Source: Streptomyces sp. SM10 (GTDB lineage: Bacteria > Actinomycetota > Actinomycetes > Streptomycetales > Streptomycetaceae). Taken from it: 64,000 nt of DNA. Made by a program: the position numbers and the translations under genes. Positions 53,753-62,787 of the stretch are shown here, in pieces (the first letter of the stretch is position 1; each line of letters begins with the position of its first letter). The stretch is from the NCBI RefSeq assembly GCF_002910915.1, contig NZ_NEUF01000194.1, positions 14,063-78,062 of the forward strand, given 5' to 3'. Under the pieces are notes generated by a model. It was not told the DNA's origin, ran no database searches, and was given only the letters and a program-made list of their open reading frames with translations.

Positions 53753-54790
53753 GTGACCGTCAGTCTCGAACAGTTGCGCCGTTGCCATGTAGCCGTCGAT
53801 CTCGGGGCCGCGAGGACCCGTGTGTACATCAAGGGAGTGGGGCTCGTCGTCGACGAGCCCAGTGTCGCCGCCGTGAACACGCGCACCGGCTCGCTCATCG
53901 CGGTCGGCGCGCTCGCCGAACAGATGACCGGCCGTACGCCCGCGTACATCCGGGTGGCCCGCCCGGTCTCCGGCGGAACCGTCGTCGACATCGACATGGC
54001 CCAGCGCATGCTGCGCCACCTGCTCGGCGAGAAGCTCCGCCGCCAGCTGCGCCGGAAGCCCCGGCTGCGCGCCGCCGCCTGCGTCCCGCACGACGCCGAT
54101 CCGCTGGCCCAGCGGGCGGCCGTCGAGACCCTCGTGGGGCTCGGTGCGCGGCGGGTGGAGCTGGTCGACACCCTCATCGCGGCCGCCATCGGCTGCGGGC
54201 TGCCGGTGGAGCAGCCGACCGCCACCATGATCATGGTGTGCGGGGCGGCCACCACCCAGATCGCCGTGCTCTCGCTCGGCTCGATCGTGACGGCCGTACG
54301 CATCCCGATCGGCGGCGAGGCCATCGACCACGCGATCATCCAGCACCTGCGCCAGCACCATGAGCTGATGCTGCCCAGCCAGTCCGTACGCCCGCTGCAG
54401 CTGGCGCTGCGCGGCAACGGCCTCACACTCAAAGGCCCCGCGGTGACGGAGATCCACGGCCGTGACGTGGCCACGGGCCTGGCCCGGTCGGTCCAGGTCG
54501 ACACCGCCGCCGTGCGCCAGGCGATCCACACCCCGCTGACCGCGGTGCTCGACGGACTCGGCAAGGTGCTGCGCGACTGCCCGCCCGACCTGGTGGCCGA
54601 CATCGCGGACTCCGGGATCATGATGGTCGGCGGCAGCGCCCTGCTGCCGGGACTCGACCAGATGCTGCGCGACGCGACGGGCGTGCCGGTGCACATCGCC
54701 GAGCGGCCCGACGTGTGCTCGGTGCTGGGCCTCGGAGCGATGCTGGACGGCACGGTCCAGCCCCTCGTCCTCGCCCCGCTCGTCGGCTGA
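53753..54790 (+). CDS. mbl: MreB/Mbl-like actin homologue
   Basis: 345 residues. Phosphate-1 loop D-L-G-A-A-R-T-R-V-Y, phosphate-2 V-C-G-A-A-T-T-Q-I-A (MreB: D-I-G-G-G-T-T), connecting segment P-I-G-G-E-A-I-D and adenosine motif M-V-G-G-S-A-L-L-P-G. The strong departures in phosphate-2 mark it as the divergent Mbl-type protein that Streptomyces carries beside MreB and that contributes to the spore wall. GTG 53753 with GGGAG. Stops 17 nt before the kinase-like gene. Confidence 0.9.
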   Translation: MTVSLEQLRRCHVAVDLGAARTRVYIKGVGLVVDEPSVAAVNTRTGSLIAVGALAEQMTGRTPAYIRVARPVSGGTVVDIDMAQRMLRHLLGEKLRRQLRRKPRLRAAACVPHDADPLAQRAAVETLVGLGARRVELVDTLIAAAIGCGLPVEQPTATMIMVCGAATTQIAVLSLGSIVTAVRIPIGGEAIDHAIIQHLRQHHELMLPSQSVRPLQLALRGNGLTLKGPAVTEIHGRDVATGLARSVQVDTAAVRQAIHTPLTAVLDGLGKVLRDCPPDLVADIADSGIMMVGGSALLPGLDQMLRDATGVPVHIAERPDVCSVLGLGAMLDGTVQPLVLAPLVG

Positions 54791-54807
54791 GAGCCGCAGG
54801 GCTCCCG

Positions 54808-56307
54808 GTGGCGGGGACGGGTCTGGACCTGCGGGCCACCCTGCAGCACATCGTGGACACCGCCACGGCGCTGGCCGGGGCGCACCACGGCGCCCTGGCC
54901 CTCCTCCACGGGGAGGACCGCCGTGTCACCGACCTCTTCACGAGCGGAATGTCCGCCGGTGAGCGGAGCGCCGCGGGTCCGCTCCTGGACGGCCGCACGG
55001 GAGCCCTGGGGGTCCTCGTCGACGACGACCAGGCGGTGCGCGTCGACGATCTGACGGCCGGCCCGCGGAGCGCACCGCCCCCGCCCTTGCAGGTCCGTTC
55101 CTTCCTGGGGGCGCCGGTCCGGGTGCACACCGAGGTGCTCGGCGTCCTCTGCCTCACCGCGCGGGAGCCGGGGCGCTTCACCGACACCGAGCTGGCGCTG
55201 CTGCGGCTGCTCGCCTCCCAGGCCGCCGCCGCGATCGGCGGCGCACACCTGTACGAGGCGGCGCGGCAGCGGGAGCGCTGGATCGAGGGGGCGGCCGCCA
55301 TCACCCGGGCGCTGCTGGCCGGCGCGGGCACGACGGATGCGCTGACGACCGTCGCCGAGCGCGCGAGGGTGCTGTCCGGGGCGGTGGCGGGGGTCATCCT
55401 CCAGGCGACCCCGGGCGGGGGGATGGAGATCGTCGCCGCCTCCACCCCCGACGATCCGGCGGGCCTCGTCGGCACCGCCATCGAGCCTGGCGCCCCCGTC
55501 CTGGTCCAGCTGCTGGGCGGCGAGGACGTGCTCATCGAGGACTCCGCGACGGACGAACGGATGACGACGCCGGTACGGTCACGGTTCGGCCCCAGCATGA
55601 TGCTGCCCCTGCAGAGCGGGGGCAGGCTCATCGGCACGCTCGCGCTGCCCCGCCGGCGCGGCGACGCCCCGTACACGGAGACGGACCGGCTGCTCGCGTC
55701 CCAGTTCGCCTCCCAGGCCGCACTGGCCCTGGTGATGGCCGACGCGCAGCACTACCGGGAGCAGCTCGCGGTCTACGAGGACCGCGACCGCATCGCCCGT
55801 GACCTGCACGACCTCGTCGTACAGCGGCTGTTCGCGACGGAGATGATGCTGGAGTCGACCCGCCGCAAGGACACGGCGGGTGACAGCGGGACGGCCGAGC
55901 TGCTCGCGAGGGCGGTGGACGAACTGGACTCCACCATCCAGGAGGTCAGGACGGCGATCTTCGCCCTGCAGCAGCCGCCCGCCGAGGCCCCCACGACGTT
56001 CCGCGGCCGGGTACTGCGCGAGACGGGGGGCGCCGCGGCGGTGCTCGGCTTCCAGCCGTCCGTGCAGTTCACCGGCGCCGTCGACTCCCTGGTGGCGGAG
56101 CCCGTGGACGGCGAGCTGCTCGACGTGCTGCGCGGGGCCCTCGCCGCCGCGCACCGGCGGGAGGGGGTGTCGGCCGTCGAGGTGGAGGTGGACGCGACGG
56201 TACGGCTGCCCGACGGGGGTGCGGCGGTGCGGCTCGTGGTCGCGGACGACGGGCGTGCCGAGGACGGCAGCCGGTCGGCCACCGTCACCTGGCAGGCGCC
56301 GCTCTGA
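54808..56307 (+). CDS. GAF-domain sensor-kinase-like protein with degenerate ATPase domain
   Basis: 499 residues. GAF1 at about 5-150 (LQHIVDTATALAGAHHGALALL...), GAF2 at about 160-315, HisKA_3 with H-box A-R-D-L-H-D-L-V-V-Q-R-L-F (His334). The expected ATPase domain is reduced: the N box usually S-N-x-x-R-H-A reads R-G-A-L-A-A-A-H-R-R, the D-x-G box survives as VADDGRAED, but the G1/G2 segment with S-G-L-x-N-L is absent and the chain ends S-A-T-V-T-W-Q-A-P-L. The start GTG 54808 also lacks about 30 residues normal in relatives. It may be an inactive receptor. Confidence 0.82.
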   Translation: MAGTGLDLRATLQHIVDTATALAGAHHGALALLHGEDRRVTDLFTSGMSAGERSAAGPLLDGRTGALGVLVDDDQAVRVDDLTAGPRSAPPPPLQVRSFLGAPVRVHTEVLGVLCLTAREPGRFTDTELALLRLLASQAAAAIGGAHLYEAARQRERWIEGAAAITRALLAGAGTTDALTTVAERARVLSGAVAGVILQATPGGGMEIVAASTPDDPAGLVGTAIEPGAPVLVQLLGGEDVLIEDSATDERMTTPVRSRFGPSMMLPLQSGGRLIGTLALPRRRGDAPYTETDRLLASQFASQAALALVMADAQHYREQLAVYEDRDRIARDLHDLVVQRLFATEMMLESTRRKDTAGDSGTAELLARAVDELDSTIQEVRTAIFALQQPPAEAPTTFRGRVLRETGGAAAVLGFQPSVQFTGAVDSLVAEPVDGELLDVLRGALAAAHRREGVSAVEVEVDATVRLPDGGAAVRLVVADDGRAEDGSRSATVTWQAPL

Positions 56308-56716
56308 GCGCGATCCGGGTGTTGGAGTGGGCGACGCCCGCGTCCTTCTTCAGCCGGCGCAGCAGGGCGTCCAGGGAGCCGGGGTCCGCCGCCGTGGCGC
56401 GCACGAGGTAGTCGTGGCCGCCCGTCACGTGCACCACCTCGGTGATGCCGGGCAGAGTGAGCACCGAGCGTTCGAACTCCTCGTTCGTCGTGTCGAGGCG
56501 CAGCGAGACGTCGATGAAGACGACGAGGCCCGAACGGGTGTCGGCGGCCGGGTCGACAATGACCGTGAAGCCGCGGATCACCCCGTCGCGGCGCATGCGG
56601 CGCACACGGTCACCCGCCGCGTTGGCACTGAGCCCCACGCGTACGCCCAGATCACGGTACGAGATCCGGGCGTCCTCCTGGAGAATGCCGAGGATCTCTC
56701 TGTCCAACCGGTCCAT
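56285..56716 (-). CDS. Lrp/AsnC-family regulator
   Basis: 143 residues. Helix-turn-helix at about 1-50 (LDREILGILQEDARISYRDLGVRVGLSANAAGDRVRRMRRDGVIRGF) and RAM ligand domain with G-H-D-Y-L-V. The 3' end overlaps the kinase-like gene by 23 bp antisense. The divergent neighbour is only a remnant of a nitrate-transporter-like gene, which may have been its target. Confidence 0.94.
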   Translation of the reverse strand: MDRLDREILGILQEDARISYRDLGVRVGLSANAAGDRVRRMRRDGVIRGFTVIVDPAADTRSGLVVFIDVSLRLDTTNEEFERSVLTLPGITEVVHVTGGHDYLVRATAADPGSLDALLRRLKKDAGVAHSNTRIALRAAPAR

Positions 56717-56889
56717 AACGGCGATTGTCGCAGCACAGGGCCGGAAGCGGCGGGTGAGCGGCCTCGCGCCGGGCCCCTCGAAGGCCCGGGGCCCATGGGG
56801 CGCCTGCGGTCCGACGGCCTTACCCGGATGGCCCAGTCCGCCGCGCCCGGCCCGGCGCCCGCCCCCGACCGTGCCGTGCGGACACCACC

Positions 56890-57198
56890 GCCGAGCATGC
56901 CCCGGCTCCGGACCGGAAGCAGTCGGCCGCCGCCTACCGGAACCTGGTCATGGCCACGATCGGTTTCGCGCCTACCTCCTGGGCGTGGAGCCTGGTCTCC
57001 CCGCCGTCGGGTGAGGTCAGGGAACGGCTCGGCGTGAGCACCCGGCAGTCGATCCTGGTGGCGGTTCCCGTCCTCGTCGGTCCGCCGGGCTGCATACCGG
57101 CGGGCGCCCTGACCAGCGCGTACGGGCTGACGTTGCCCGTCGTCCCGGCCCTGCCGATCGCCCCGGTGCTGCTGCTCATCCGGGCCGTGGGTCCGTAA
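56890..57198 (+). pseudogene. NarK-type nitrate/nitrite transporter remnant
   Basis: In one frame: Y-R-N-L-V-M-A-T-I-G-F-A-P-T-S-W-A-W-S-L then GEVRERLGVS, LVAVPVLVG, C-I-P-A-G-A-L-T-S-A-Y-G and VLLLIRAVGP with a TAA. These are the first two helices and motif A loop (normally G-R-I-P-A-G-A-L-T-D-R-Y-G) of NarK. About 75% of the gene is missing and the motif is corrupted. No proper start with ribosome binding site. Confidence 0.82.
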
Positions 57199-57317
57199 CG
57201 CCCCGTGCAGGGACCCGTGGAGCCGTGAGGCCGGCGGTCGGTGCGGAGCCGTGGCGGGGTGGTGGATCCGGACGTGTGACGGACCGGTGGGCCCGGACGG
57301 CCTCCGGCGGTACCCCC

Positions 57318-57323
57318 TAGGCT
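57318..57323 (+). promoter_or_regulatory. -10 box of matB
   Basis: TAGGCT ends 7 nt before the matB GTG, so the transcript probably starts at the start codon. Confidence 0.6.
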
Positions 57324-57330
57324 TCACCGG

Positions 57331-58794
57331 GTGACCTCTCTTCTGCCCGCGCTGCGCGGAGCGTCCGGCCGGACGGACTCCCCCGAGGCCGTCCGGTTCG
57401 GCGAACACGTCCTGACCTACGCCCAGTTGGCCGAGGCCTCCGCCTCCCTCGCCGCCCGGATCGCGGGTGCGGGGCGCGTCGCCGTCTGGGCCACGTCCAC
57501 CCCGGAGACCGTGGTGGCCGTCGTGGCGGCCCTCAGGGCGGGAGTGCCCGCCGTACCCCTCAATCCGAGGACCGGGGAGCGGGAGCTCGCGCACATCGTC
57601 GCCGACAGCGAGCCGACGGTGGTGCTGGCCGGGGCCGGCGACGAACTGCCGCCCGCGCTCGACGGGCTGGAGCGCCTGGACGTCGGCGCCGGGGCGGTCC
57701 CCGGCCCCCCGGTGGCCGACGTCGCCGAGCCCTCCGAGGACTCGCCCGCCCTGGTCGTCTACACGTCCGGCACGACGGGCCCGCCCAAGGGCGCCGTCCT
57801 GCCCCGCCGTGCGATCGCCGCGTCGCTGGACGCGCTGGAGGACGCCTGGGGGTGGACGGGCGACGACGTCCTCGTCCACGCCCTTCCGCTCTTCCATGTG
57901 CACGGGCTGATCCTCGGCGTCCTGGGCCCCCTGCGCCGGGGCGGCTCCGTGCGCCACCTCGGCCGGTTCTCGGCCGAGGGAGTGGCCCGGGAGCTGCTCT
58001 CCGGGGGGACGATGCTGTTCGGCGTGCCCACGATGTACCACCGGCTGGCCGGCGCGCTGGCGGAGCCGGCCGGACCGGGGAACCTCGCGAAGGCCCTGAC
58101 GGGCGCCCGGCTGCTGGTGTCCGGTTCGGCGGCCCTGCCGGTCCACGACCACGAGCGGATCGCGGCGGCCACGGGACGCCGGGTGATCGAGCGGTACGGG
58201 ATGACGGAGACCCTGATGAACACCGGCGTACGGGCCGAGGGCGCGCCCCGTGCCGGGACGGTCGGCCCGCCGCTGTCGGGCGTGGAGCTCAGGCTCGTCG
58301 AGGAGGACGGCACCGTGCTCGCGGACACCGCGTCCATCGGTGAGATCCAGGTGCGCGGCCCGAACCTCTTCACCGGTTACCTGAACCGGCCGGACGCCAC
58401 GGCGGCCGCCTTCACCGAGGACGGCTTCTTCCGTACCGGCGACATGGCGACGATCGACCCCGACGGCTACGTGAGGATCGTCGGGCGCAAGGCCACGGAT
58501 CTCATCAAGAGCGGCGGTTACAAGATCGGTGCGGGTGAGATCGAGAACGCCCTGCTGGACCATCCCGGCGTGCGCGAGGCGGCCGTCACCGGCGAGCCGG
58601 ACGCGGATCTCGGCGAGCGGATCGTGGCCTGGGTGGTGCCGTCGGACGCCGGATCGCCGCCCGGCGAGCGGGAGTTGGCCGACCACGTGGCCGACCTCCT
58701 GGCACCCCACAAGCGCCCGCGGGTCGTCCGCTACCTCGATGTGCTGCCCCGCAACGAGCTGGGCAAGATCATGAAGAGGTCGCTCGGTGCCTGA
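57331..58794 (+). CDS. matB: Malonyl-CoA synthetase
   Basis: 487-residue AMP-forming acyl-CoA synthetase. Phosphate loop V-Y-T-S-G-T-T-G-P-P-K-G, A5 region R-Y-G-M-T-E-T-L-M-N-T, A7/A8 F-F-R-T-G-D-M-A and G-R-K-A-T-D-L-I-K-S-G-G-Y-K-I, and catalytic Lys in N-E-L-G-K-I-M-K. Close to my memory of S. coelicolor MatB over the whole length. Makes malonyl-CoA from malonate. Overlaps the downstream carboxyltransferase gene by 8 nt. Confidence 0.96.
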   Translation: MTSLLPALRGASGRTDSPEAVRFGEHVLTYAQLAEASASLAARIAGAGRVAVWATSTPETVVAVVAALRAGVPAVPLNPRTGERELAHIVADSEPTVVLAGAGDELPPALDGLERLDVGAGAVPGPPVADVAEPSEDSPALVVYTSGTTGPPKGAVLPRRAIAASLDALEDAWGWTGDDVLVHALPLFHVHGLILGVLGPLRRGGSVRHLGRFSAEGVARELLSGGTMLFGVPTMYHRLAGALAEPAGPGNLAKALTGARLLVSGSAALPVHDHERIAAATGRRVIERYGMTETLMNTGVRAEGAPRAGTVGPPLSGVELRLVEEDGTVLADTASIGEIQVRGPNLFTGYLNRPDATAAAFTEDGFFRTGDMATIDPDGYVRIVGRKATDLIKSGGYKIGAGEIENALLDHPGVREAAVTGEPDADLGERIVAWVVPSDAGSPPGERELADHVADLLAPHKRPRVVRYLDVLPRNELGKIMKRSLGA

Positions 58795-60145
58795 CGCCCG
58801 GTGCGCCCGCCTGTCCGCGCGGGAGGCGGCGGGGGCCGTCGCGGAGAGCTTCACGGAACACCGTCCGGCCGCCCGCCCCTTCCCTCCGGACGGCCCTCTG
58901 GGCTGGAGCGGTTACGGGGAGTCCCGGGAGCGCGCCTCGGCGCGGACCGGGGAGGAGGAGTCCGTCCTCTACGGGACCGCGGTGGTCGGCGGACGGGAGT
59001 GCGTCCTCGTCTCCTTCGAATTCGGCTTCCTGGGAGGCTCGTTGGGCCGCAGCGCCGGGGACCGGCTGGAGGCGGCGTACGCGCTGGCCGGTGAGCGGAG
59101 GCTGCCGCTCGTCTCCCTCGTGGCGACCGGGGGCAGCCGGATGCAGGAGGGCATGATCGCGCTGATACAGCTTCAGCGGGTGGCCCGGGCGTCCTCGCTG
59201 CTGAGGTCCCAGGGGCTGCCGCAGATCGCCGTACTGCGGGATCCGACGACCGGGGGCGGCTGGGCCACCGTGGGGGCGGGTGCCGATGTGGTGCTGGCGC
59301 TGCCCGGGGCGCAGATCGGGTTCGCGGGCTCCCGGGTGCGGCCGACGGGCGCCGACCCGTACGCGTACACCGCCGAGGGGCAGTTGGCGGCGGGCCAGAT
59401 CGACGCCGTCGTCACACCCGACGAGCTGACCGGGACGCTGGGCCGCTGGCTGGCCGCGCTGACGGTCACAGGTCCGGCGCAGGCGGCGCAGGTGCCGGAC
59501 GCCCTGTCCGCGGCGGAACTGCCGGAGACGGGCTGGGACGCGGTCGAGCAGGCACGGGCTGCGGAGCGGCCACGGGCCGGGGCCTACCTGGACGCGTACT
59601 TCGCACACCGGCTGCCGCTGAGCGGGGACCGCTGCGGCGGCAGGGACCCGGGGATGCTCTGCGGGGTGGGACTGCGCGACGGGCAGCCGGTGGCGTACGC
59701 CGCCCAGTGCGGCACCGCGACCCGCCCGGCGGGCTACCGCACGGCGGCCCGGGTGATCCGGCTCGCCGACCGGCTCGGCCTCCCCGTGCTGACCCTGATC
59801 GACACACCCGGCGCGGCCAACGACGCGGAGGCGGAACGCACGGGCGCGGGCGCGGCCATCGCCGACGCCTTCGCGGCCGTCGCCGCCGCCCGGGTCCCCG
59901 TGACGACCCTCGTGATCGGCGAGGGCGGCTCCGGCGGTGCACTGGCACTGGCCTCACCGGACAACACCCATGTCACCGCGGACAGTTATTTCTCGGTGAT
60001 CGCACCGGAACTGGCGGCGGCCATCCTGAAGCGCGGTCCGGACGCGGTGCGGTCCACCGCCGGCCAGCTCCGGCTCCGCCCCCAGGACCTGGTGGAGCTG
60101 GGTGTCGCCCGGTCGGTCGTCGGGCCCGCCTCGCCGGAGGGCTGA
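58787..60145 (+). CDS. Fused acetyl-CoA-carboxylase-type carboxyltransferase (beta-alpha)
   Basis: 452 residues with two crotonase-like halves. N half (about 60-215) has the AccD-like V-A-T-G-G-S-R-M-Q-E-G; the AccD zinc finger is missing. C half (about 265-440) has AccA-like L-I-D-T-P-G-A and G-E-G-G-S-G-G-A-L-A plus YFSVIAPELAAAILKR. No biotin carboxylase or BCCP gene is near. GTG 58787 overlaps matB, so the two are translated together and both concern malonyl-CoA. Whether it carboxylates acetyl-CoA with partners encoded elsewhere or does another transcarboxylation is open. Confidence 0.88.
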   Translation: MPDARCARLSAREAAGAVAESFTEHRPAARPFPPDGPLGWSGYGESRERASARTGEEESVLYGTAVVGGRECVLVSFEFGFLGGSLGRSAGDRLEAAYALAGERRLPLVSLVATGGSRMQEGMIALIQLQRVARASSLLRSQGLPQIAVLRDPTTGGGWATVGAGADVVLALPGAQIGFAGSRVRPTGADPYAYTAEGQLAAGQIDAVVTPDELTGTLGRWLAALTVTGPAQAAQVPDALSAAELPETGWDAVEQARAAERPRAGAYLDAYFAHRLPLSGDRCGGRDPGMLCGVGLRDGQPVAYAAQCGTATRPAGYRTAARVIRLADRLGLPVLTLIDTPGAANDAEAERTGAGAAIADAFAAVAAARVPVTTLVIGEGGSGGALALASPDNTHVTADSYFSVIAPELAAAILKRGPDAVRSTAGQLRLRPQDLVELGVARSVVGPASPEG

Positions 60146-60230
60146 GACGGGGATTCGGCGCGCCGCCCGGGCGACCGTTGGCTAGCGTGACGGGAAGGAC
60201 CGTCCGCCGACCGAAGAAAGGGTCCGAGCC

Positions 60231-61028
60231 ATGGCCGCACAATCCGAGGGCACCCCGTGCTGGGCCGACGGCACGTTCGGCGATCTCGAGGGGGCGAAGC
60301 GTTTCTACGGTGAGCTCCTGGGCTGGTCGTTCGGCGAGTCGATGCCCGAGTACGGCGAGTACACCCAGGCCCATGTGGACGGCAGGGCGGTCGCGGCGCT
60401 GTCGCCGCCCATGCCCGGCCAGGACGCGCCGAACGCCTGGTGCCTGTACCTCGCGTCCCCGGACGCCGCCGCCACCACCGCGAAGATCCGCGCGTGCGGG
60501 GGCGAGGTGCTGGTGGAGCCGATGCAGGTCGGCGACTTCGGGACGATGGTGCTGGCCACCGACCCCGGCGGGACCGCCTTCGGGGTGTGGCAGGCAGGCC
60601 GCCACGAGGGCTTCGAGGCGCGGACCGTGCCTGGTGCCTACGCCTGGGCCGAGGTCTACACACGGGAGCCGGAGAAGGCGGACCATTTCTTCGCGGCCGT
60701 CTTCGGGTACGGGGTGAAGCACCTGGACGACGACGCGATCGACTTCTCGCTCTACGACCTCGGCGCGGACCCGGTCCTCGGACGGATGAAGATGGGGGCG
60801 GAGTTCCCTCCCCAGGTGCCGGCCCACATGAACGTGTACTTCACCGTGGCGGACTGCGACGCGTCGGTGGAGAAGGCGACGTCGCTCGGCGCGGAGCTCC
60901 GGTTCGGTCCGATGACCATCCCGTTCGGGCGGTTCGCCACCCTGACGGACCCGCAGGGCGCGGTGTTCTCGCTCTTCGATCCCACGACGACCGGGGGCCG
61001 GATGCCTGACGTCTCGGAGGCGCCCTGA
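60231..61028 (+). CDS. VOC-superfamily protein with two glyoxalase-like domains
   Basis: 265 residues. Domain 1 residues about 8-125 (PCWADGTFGDLEGAKRFYGELLGW...), domain 2 about 130-255 (YAWAEVYTREPEKADHFFAAVFGY...). Resembles the Streptomyces CFP32/hydroxylase-type VOC proteins. Metal ligands are not complete in either half. TAGCGT at 60183-60188 gives a 40-nt leader with AAAGGG before the ATG. Confidence 0.92.
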   Translation: MAAQSEGTPCWADGTFGDLEGAKRFYGELLGWSFGESMPEYGEYTQAHVDGRAVAALSPPMPGQDAPNAWCLYLASPDAAATTAKIRACGGEVLVEPMQVGDFGTMVLATDPGGTAFGVWQAGRHEGFEARTVPGAYAWAEVYTREPEKADHFFAAVFGYGVKHLDDDAIDFSLYDLGADPVLGRMKMGAEFPPQVPAHMNVYFTVADCDASVEKATSLGAELRFGPMTIPFGRFATLTDPQGAVFSLFDPTTTGGRMPDVSEAP

Positions 61029-61211
61029 CCGGCGCTCCGGTCCCCTCCGCCAGGCCGGTGCCTGAGCCCACGGCGCACGGACCGGCGCGGCGAGTCCCAG
61101 TACCGCACGTGAGCCCGCGGGTACAGCGGTTCGCGCCTGGCCGATGATCACGGTTGAGGGCGCATCGGCCGGTTCAGAGGGATGCCGCGCGTGAACCACG
61201 GCACGCACGGA

Positions 61212-61258
61212 CGGGCCCGGCGGGTCCCGCGCGGAGCGCGTGGGACCCGCCGGGCCCG
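61212..61258. terminator. Strong bidirectional terminator
   Basis: 17-bp perfect stem CGGGCCCGGCGGGTCCC / GGGACCCGCCGGGCCCG, continued inward by GCGCG and CGCG, between the convergent VOC and MFS genes. The right arm ends at the MFS stop codon. Confidence 0.9.
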
Positions 61259-62527
61259 CTACGGTTGCGGGTCCCGCGCGTCGTAGCGGGCGAAACCTCG
61301 CCACCGCAGCCCCAGCAGGCACACCACCAGGACGCAGGCGAGCCCGCCGCCGGTCACCGCGACGGCCGGAGACGTCAGGTCGGCCACGGAACCGGCCACG
61401 AGGTCGCCGAGCCGGGGACCGCCCGCCACGACGACGATGAAGACGCCCTGGAGCCGGCCGCGCATGTCGTCGGGGACCGCTGCCTGGAGCATGGTGTTGC
61501 GGAAGACCATCGAGATGGAGTCCGCACAGCCGGCGAGCGCGAGCAGGACCAGCCCCGGCCACAGCTGCCGGGTCAGCCCGAACAGGGCGATGGCCCCGCC
61601 CCAGCAGGCCACGGCGACCAGGACGGCGAACCCGTGCCGGTTGATCCGGCCCAGCCAGCCGGAGAACACGCTGCCCAGCAGCGCGCCCAGCGCGGGGGCG
61701 GCGACGAGCAGTCCGGTGGTCTTGGCGTCGCCGCCGAACCAGACCACGGCGACCACGGGGAAGAGCGCGCGCGGATGGGCGAGCACCATGGCGCTGAGGT
61801 CGCTGAAGAACGTCATCCGCAGATTGGGCCGGCTGCCGAGGAAGCGCAGGCCGTCGAGGACGGAGGCCCGCTTGGCGGCCTTCTCCCCCTCGCCCCGGCC
61901 GGGCAGCATCGACGGCAGCCGCCACATCGCGTACAGCGAGGCGGTGAAGGTGACGGCGTCGACGGTGTAGGCCGCCTTGTAGCCCCACCAGCCGACGATC
62001 AGACCGCCGAGCATCGGCCCGGCCAGGCCGCCGGTGGTGGAGGTCATCGCGTTGAGCGCGTTGGCGGCGGGCAGCTGCTCCGCCGGGAGCAGCCGGGCGA
62101 TCATGGAACTGCGGGCCGGCGAGTTGAGCGCGAAGCAGACGGCCTGGAGGGCGACGACCGCGTAGAGCAGCCCCACGCGCTCGACCCCGGCGAAGGTGAC
62201 AGCGGCCAGCACCAGGGACAGCAGGAACGATCCTGTCGCGCTGAACAGCCCCAGTCTGCGCCGGTCGACGGTGTCGGCGACGGCTCCGCTGTAGAGCCCG
62301 AGGAGCACCAGCGGGACGAGGGAACAGAGACCGATCAGCCCGACGGAGAAGGCGGAGCCGGTGATGTCGTAGACCTGGAGGGAGACGGCGAGCGCCGTCA
62401 TGCCCTGCCCGGTCCAGGACACGGTGTTCCCGAACCAGAGCCGCCGGTAGTCGGGGGACGTACGCAGCGGCGTCAGGTCGGCGAGTATGCGTGTGCGGGA
62501 TACACCTTGTTTGGCTGTTTCGGTCAC
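61259..62527 (-). CDS. MFS exporter, DHA3/EntS-like
   Basis: 422 residues, twelve helices. N terminus DLTPLRTSPDYRRLWFGNTVSWTGQGMTALAVSLQVYDITGS and motif A G-A-V-A-D-T-V-D-R-R-R place it with EntS/macrolide-type exporters. GTG 62527 overlaps the stop of the upstream membrane gene (GTGA). Substrate unknown. Confidence 0.92.
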   Translation of the reverse strand: MTETAKQGVSRTRILADLTPLRTSPDYRRLWFGNTVSWTGQGMTALAVSLQVYDITGSAFSVGLIGLCSLVPLVLLGLYSGAVADTVDRRRLGLFSATGSFLLSLVLAAVTFAGVERVGLLYAVVALQAVCFALNSPARSSMIARLLPAEQLPAANALNAMTSTTGGLAGPMLGGLIVGWWGYKAAYTVDAVTFTASLYAMWRLPSMLPGRGEGEKAAKRASVLDGLRFLGSRPNLRMTFFSDLSAMVLAHPRALFPVVAVVWFGGDAKTTGLLVAAPALGALLGSVFSGWLGRINRHGFAVLVAVACWGGAIALFGLTRQLWPGLVLLALAGCADSISMVFRNTMLQAAVPDDMRGRLQGVFIVVVAGGPRLGDLVAGSVADLTSPAVAVTGGGLACVLVVCLLGLRWRGFARYDARDPQP

Positions 62528-62787
62528 ACGGGATGGTAACGACCCCGCCGGGGAGCCACACCCATGGTGGTGGCCGTGGCCAATCCGAGGACGGGGACGG
62601 CGATGCCGACGCCCGCGTAGACGCGGCAGATGCGCTGCAGCAGTCTCGGAGCCGTCAGGGGCTCACCGTCGCGGGGCTCGCCGTGGGCCTTGCGCAGTGC
62701 CTGGGGAAACATGCTCGCGTCGACGGTGACCGGGCCGATGGCCAGGACGGCGGCCAGGACGTGCAGGGACAGGAAGAGTTTCGTCAC
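62524..62787 (-). CDS. Truncated membrane protein (DUF2269-like)
   Basis: 87 residues. Helix 1 (LSLHVLAAVLAIGPVTVDASMF) and helix 2 (YAGVGIAVPVLGLATATTMGV) match the first half of four-helix proteins of about 150 residues; the frame ends early in APRRGRYHPV. Either a shortened gene or the result of a frameshift. GTG 62787 overlaps the upstream stop and its own stop overlaps the exporter start, so it is translationally coupled on both sides. Confidence 0.65.
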   Translation of the reverse strand: MTKLFLSLHVLAAVLAIGPVTVDASMFPQALRKAHGEPRDGEPLTAPRLLQRICRVYAGVGIAVPVLGLATATTMGVAPRRGRYHPV

